Part shown: in pieces, positions 6,344 through 8,975 of the stretch
Layout: every line of letters starts with the position of its first letter
Numbering within the stretch: position 1 is the stretch's first letter
Source: JBCDBH01 sp039184055
Lineage (GTDB): Bacteria; Acidobacteriota; Thermoanaerobaculia; Multivoradales; J023
Length of the DNA: 8,975 nt
Reading direction: 5' to 3'
NCBI GenBank assembly: GCA_039184055.1
Contig: JBCDBH010000245.1
Location: 1-8,975 of the forward strand
Made by a program: the position numbers and the translations under genes
Notes under the pieces: model-generated
Told to the model about the DNA's origin: nothing
Seen by the model: only the letters and a program-made list of their open reading frames with translations
Databases searched by the model: none

Positions 6344-6356
6344 TTAGATATATAAA
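6344..6356 (-). promoter_or_regulatory. AT-rich tract, candidate -10 region in the divergent intergenic region
   Basis: TTAGATATATAAA is the most AT-rich stretch of the 298-base gap between two divergent genes. On the minus strand it reads TTTATATATCTAA and could hold a -10 box (TATATC at 6352-6347) about 80 bases upstream of the start at 6266. No good -35 box lies 16-18 bases away on either strand, so an alternative sigma factor or an activator is possible. It could also serve the plus-strand gene, with a leader of about 200 bases. Confidence 0.3.
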
Positions 6357-6554
6357 CGTACGGAAATCGTTACCATCAGTTGCTGCAGCTCGACACACGA
6401 TACGGCAGGTTCGGCCCAGCCCCCCGGACGCCGAACACAGGTCGAAAATCTACGGTTCGGTTTGGACAGTGAGATCGTGAGTTTCACGGTCGGCACCAAC
6501 CCCGAGCCGATAGGGTGCATCTCATCGATGGAACACATTTCCACCAACCATCGT
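6357..6554. other. Remainder of divergent intergenic region, no gene seen
   Basis: Between the AT-rich tract and the hydrolase ribosome binding site I see no supported coding frame. There is one inverted repeat, GTTCGGC at 6409-6415 and GCCGAAC at 6430-6436, separated by 14 bases. It is a possible operator-like dyad for the hydrolase gene but too short to be persuasive. TTGGAC at 6462-6467 resembles a -35 box but has no matching -10 box. Confidence 0.4.
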
Positions 6555-6564
6555 AGAGGCCACC

Positions 6565-8274
6565 ATGAAGACCACGCTCCATGTGCTCATACTCGTCCTC
6601 CTCGGCTCGACGGTGATCGCCGCCGACGATCTCGATTCACGTATCGCCACCCTCGAAACCCGTCTCCCCACCATGCTCGACGCCGCCGATATTCCGGGGA
6701 TTCAGATCGCCGCGGTCGACGGTGACGCGATCGTCTGGCAGCGAGCTCTGGGTATCGCGCGCTTGTCGGACGGTCGACGGGTGGATCTCGACACCCTTTT
6801 CGAATCGGCGTCATTGAGCAAACCGGTGTTCGCGCGAATCGCCTTCGATGAGGTTGCGGCCGAGCGGCTCGATCTCGATCGACCGATCGATGCGAGCTTC
6901 GCGTATGAACGGATCGCCCATGAGCCACGTGCCAAGACGATCACGGCGACGCATGCGCTCGGCCACTCGTCGGGCATGCCCAATTGGCAAGACGAGCCGC
7001 TGGCGACCACGCCGATCGATTTGATGTTCGCGCCCGGAGAACGATTCGGCTATTCGGGTGAAGGCTATGTGTATCTGCAAAAAGCGATCGAACATGCCAC
7101 GGGCAAGACGCTGCAGACCCTCGCCGAGGAGAGAGTCTTCAAGCCGTTGGCGATGCGTCAGAGCTCGTTCATCTGGTCTGAGCAGGTCGGTGCCGCCGCG
7201 GCCGACGGCCACGATCGGTTCGGTTCGCCGCGTCCACTTCACAACGCCGACGCGGGGATCTCGGCTTCGAGCCTCTTCACCACCGCGGGAGAGTACGCAC
7301 GCTTTCTCCGTGACGAGCTGGCGCGTGCCGACCATCCCGGTTTTCAACCGGTGACACCGATCGTGCTCGACCGACAAGGTGAGCCGATGCCGGAAGGCGT
7401 GTTGAGCTGGGCTCCCGGCTGGGGGATCTATCAGCATGAAGGACGCAAGCTGGTGTGGCATTGGGGCGACAACGGTCAGTTTCGCGGCTTTGTCGCCGCC
7501 GAGCCGGAGACACGCCGAGGCATCGTTTTCTTTACCAACAGCCAAAACGGGTTGCGTCTCATCGAGCCGATCGTCAGGACCTTTTTCGATCTCGAGCTCG
7601 ACACGTTGTTGAGTTGGCTCGGCTACCGTGAATACGACGAGGAAAAACTGCTCGCGAAGAATCGGATCCGTCAGATCTTTCTCGATCAGGGTACGGAGAT
7701 GGGCCTGGTCGCGTTCTCGGAAGCGATCCGCAATGAGCCGGATGAAGGCCTCGTGCTCACTTTGACGGGTGAGCTACGAGCGCACGATCTTCCTGACGCC
7801 GCCGCCGGGGTACTCGAACGCTTCACCACGATGCATGGCGATGCCTCGGCGGACGTATGGGGAACGCTCGGACAATATCGGGCCGATCGGGGCGAATACG
7901 GCGCCGCGCTCGAGGCGCTCGAAGCCGCGCTCGCCTTGGATCCGGAGGACGAACCGCGACAGCGGTGGGTCACCTGGGTACAGGATCTCGAGCGGGTGAG
8001 CGCCGAGCCGATTTCGTTACCTGCCACGCAGCGAGACAAGTGGGTCGGAACCTACGGCCCGAGAGCGGTGATGGCCGAGGGTGATGCCCTCTACTACCAG
8101 CGCGCGCCGAACCCGCGATACAAGTTGATTCCACTCAGCGACGACACGTTTGCGCTCGAAGGATTGACTTTCTTCCGTTTTCGCATCGAAACCGATGAAT
8201 CAGGCGCACCGACTCGCATTGTCGGCATGTATGTCGATGGCCGCGAGGATCATTCCCCGCGTGATCCCGGCTGA
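6565..8274 (+). CDS. Exported serine hydrolase (class C beta-lactamase/PBP-like) with TPR and C-terminal beta domain
   Basis: A 569-aa protein with start ATG at 6565 supported by AGAGG five bases upstream (6555-6559). Residues 1-20 are a signal peptide (cleavage near VIAA/DD), placing the enzyme in the periplasm or outside. The Beta-lactamase (PF00144-type) domain covers about 25-345. SLSK at 83-86 is the SxxK motif with nucleophile Ser83 and Lys86; YSG at 163-165 is in the YxN position; HWG at 299-301 replaces KTG, as is normal for esterases and peptidases of this family. ALGHSSGMP at 131-139 and FKPLAM at 192-197 are further family landmarks. Residues about 428-462 form a TPR-like helix pair (WGTLGQYRADRGEY...ALEAALALDPED). 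Residues about 488-562 form a small beta domain (VGTYG, LIPLSDDTFAL, FRFRIETDESG, GMYVDGRED) like the DUF3471/lipocalin-like tails of these enzymes. It probably acts as an esterase, D-aminopeptidase or peptidoglycan-related hydrolase rather than a resistance beta-lactamase. The substrate is unknown. Confidence 0.92.
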   Translation: MKTTLHVLILVLLGSTVIAADDLDSRIATLETRLPTMLDAADIPGIQIAAVDGDAIVWQRALGIARLSDGRRVDLDTLFESASLSKPVFARIAFDEVAAERLDLDRPIDASFAYERIAHEPRAKTITATHALGHSSGMPNWQDEPLATTPIDLMFAPGERFGYSGEGYVYLQKAIEHATGKTLQTLAEERVFKPLAMRQSSFIWSEQVGAAAADGHDRFGSPRPLHNADAGISASSLFTTAGEYARFLRDELARADHPGFQPVTPIVLDRQGEPMPEGVLSWAPGWGIYQHEGRKLVWHWGDNGQFRGFVAAEPETRRGIVFFTNSQNGLRLIEPIVRTFFDLELDTLLSWLGYREYDEEKLLAKNRIRQIFLDQGTEMGLVAFSEAIRNEPDEGLVLTLTGELRAHDLPDAAAGVLERFTTMHGDASADVWGTLGQYRADRGEYGAALEALEAALALDPEDEPRQRWVTWVQDLERVSAEPISLPATQRDKWVGTYGPRAVMAEGDALYYQRAPNPRYKLIPLSDDTFALEGLTFFRFRIETDESGAPTRIVGMYVDGREDHSPRDPG

Positions 8275-8291
8275 CCTGTGACCGAAGTGGG

Positions 8292-8975
8292 CTAAGCCAC
8301 CTGGCGCGGAAAGTGGACTTCGTCGAGCGCGCTCGGTGGCGCCGGACGGGCGAAAAGATAGCCCTGCCCATATTCGATGCCCATCCGTCGAACGGTCTCG
8401 AATTCGTCTTCGCATTCGAGCCCTTCGGCGATGGTCCGGGCGCTGATCTTGTCGGCGAGGAGAACCAGGCTTTCCAAGAGGTTGCGTTTGATCCGACTGC
8501 GATGGATGTTGAGGATCAAGGACAGATCGAACTTGAGGTAGTCGGGCTCGATTTCGGCGACCGCGTGGAGTGATGAATAGCCGGAGCCCATATCGTCGAT
8601 CGCGACTTTGAGACCGGCTCGGCGAACCCGCGCCAACGCCGTTTGAAACGCTTGCCATTCGGTGATCGCGACGCGCTCGGTGACTTCGAGCACGATGTCG
8701 TCGGGACGGTAGCCCACCGCTCCAGTGAGCGCGATCAAGGTCTCGCAGAGCTCGGGATCGGTAAAAGCCGGTGCCGAGCAGTTGAGAAAGAGCTTGGGGT
8801 TCTCGGCCTCGAGCCGCGAGGCCACGCGTGGTGTCCAGCGCCCGGAACGCATGACCGCCTCGCGTCGACACAAACGTTCGAGCTCGACGATGCGATCGGT
8901 CTCTTCGGCATAGGAGAACAGCATCTCCGGACTGCTGAACGAGGTGTCGCTGGGTGGCGCCGACAGCGCTTCGAA
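8292..8975 (-). CDS. EAL-domain cyclic-di-GMP phosphodiesterase (C-terminal part, partial)
   Basis: The frame is open to the right edge, so the N terminus is missing; 227 residues remain, ending at TAG (8294-8292). The edge residues are FEAL, i.e. the EAL signature itself (8972-8964), so almost the whole EAL domain is here. All catalytic and metal-site positions are seen with the spacing of active enzymes such as RocR: Glu2 (EAL), Asn65 (LFLN), Glu97 and Glu100 (LEVTE), Asp127-Asp128 (AIDDMGSGYSS), Lys148 (DYLKFD), Glu184 (IAEGLE) and Gln204 (QGYLFARP). It should hydrolyse c-di-GMP to pGpG in the cytoplasm, lowering the signal for sessile life. One departure is Ala where EALLR has Arg. Any sensory or GGDEF domain would lie beyond the window. 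An ATG at 8924 is internal to the domain, so it is not the start. The gene converges with the hydrolase gene with only 17 bases between the stops. Confidence 0.93.
   Translation of the reverse strand, partial: FEALSAPPSDTSFSSPEMLFSYAEETDRIVELERLCRREAVMRSGRWTPRVASRLEAENPKLFLNCSAPAFTDPELCETLIALTGAVGYRPDDIVLEVTERVAITEWQAFQTALARVRRAGLKVAIDDMGSGYSSLHAVAEIEPDYLKFDLSLILNIHRSRIKRNLLESLVLLADKISARTIAEGLECEDEFETVRRMGIEYGQGYLFARPAPPSALDEVHFPRQVA

Noticed and set aside
6267..6398. Upstream ATG at 6398 as start of the unknown secreted protein
   Set aside because: It would add 44 residues without signal-peptide character in front of a good signal peptide and ignore the strong GGGAGG site; it also crosses the AT-rich candidate promoter.
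6811..7545. 244-codon minus-strand frame inside the serine hydrolase gene
   Set aside because: Antisense to a gene with SxxK, Y and HxG motifs; no independent coding evidence.
8283..8322. Inverted repeat CGAAGT / ACTTCG over the hydrolase-EAL junction as a bidirectional terminator
   Set aside because: Arms are only 6 bases with a 28-base spacer, no U-tract, and the right arm lies within the EAL coding sequence.
8200..8871. 223-codon minus-strand frame overlapping the EAL gene
   Set aside because: Same strand, different frame from a domain with all EAL catalytic motifs; composition is Arg/Ser-rich as expected for an out-of-frame reading.
8292..8924. ATG at 8924 as the true start of the EAL protein
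   Set aside because: The open frame continues to the window edge and the upstream residues include the EAL motif itself, so the domain would lack its key glutamate if started here.
1..8975. CRISPR array, tRNA, rRNA, insertion sequence or phage element
   Set aside because: No regularly spaced repeats, no cloverleaf or rRNA-like sequence, no transposase or integrase motifs and no terminal inverted repeats with target duplications were seen.

Overview
The window looks like chromosomal DNA of a GC-rich (about 60% by eye), Gram-negative-type environmental bacterium. The best guess is Acidobacteriota or a myxobacterium-like lineage. Three things point there: the leftmost gene ends like the duplicated 'orphan' permeases that are abundant in Acidobacteriota, a secreted protease carries the CDDGN...GDGC cysteine repeat typical of myxobacterial and other predatory or soil lineages, and three adjacent genes encode large exported proteins. 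This assignment is inference. I see no rRNA, tRNA, CRISPR array, insertion sequence or phage gene.

Layout, left to right. (1) 1-227 (+): the last 75 codons of a MacB/FtsX-type ABC transporter permease. (2) 333-3959 (+): a 1208-aa secreted thermolysin-like (M4) metalloprotease. It has a signal peptide, an FTP/PepSY propeptide, a complete zinc site, five fibronectin-III-like modules, a myxobacterial-type disulfide repeat and a C-terminal beta domain. (3) 3960-4223: a convergent gap with a hairpin at each end and, between them on the minus strand, a start-less 48-codon coding remnant that resembles the very end of a lamin-tail-domain protein. (4) 4224-6266 (-): a 680-aa secreted protein of unknown function, with four weakly similar beta-rich modules followed by a tail that holds all 19 of its cysteines. 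(5) 6267-6564: a divergent intergenic region with an AT-rich tract and a possible 5' leader hairpin. (6) 6565-8274 (+): a 569-aa exported SxxK serine hydrolase (class C beta-lactamase / PBP-like fold) fused to a TPR and a small C-terminal beta domain. (7) 8292-8975 (-): the C-terminal 227 residues of an EAL-domain cyclic-di-GMP phosphodiesterase, whose EAL motif lies at the window edge.

The genes do not form one operon; strands run +, +, -, +, -. What links genes 2, 4 and 6 is export: each has an N-terminal signal peptide and acts outside the cytoplasm. The EAL protein is a signalling gene and probably unrelated. I did not find a convincing new multi-gene system. The most unusual items are the decayed lamin-tail remnant between the two convergent genes, the four-repeat Cys-tailed protein, and departures from the thermolysin consensus in the protease active-site region.
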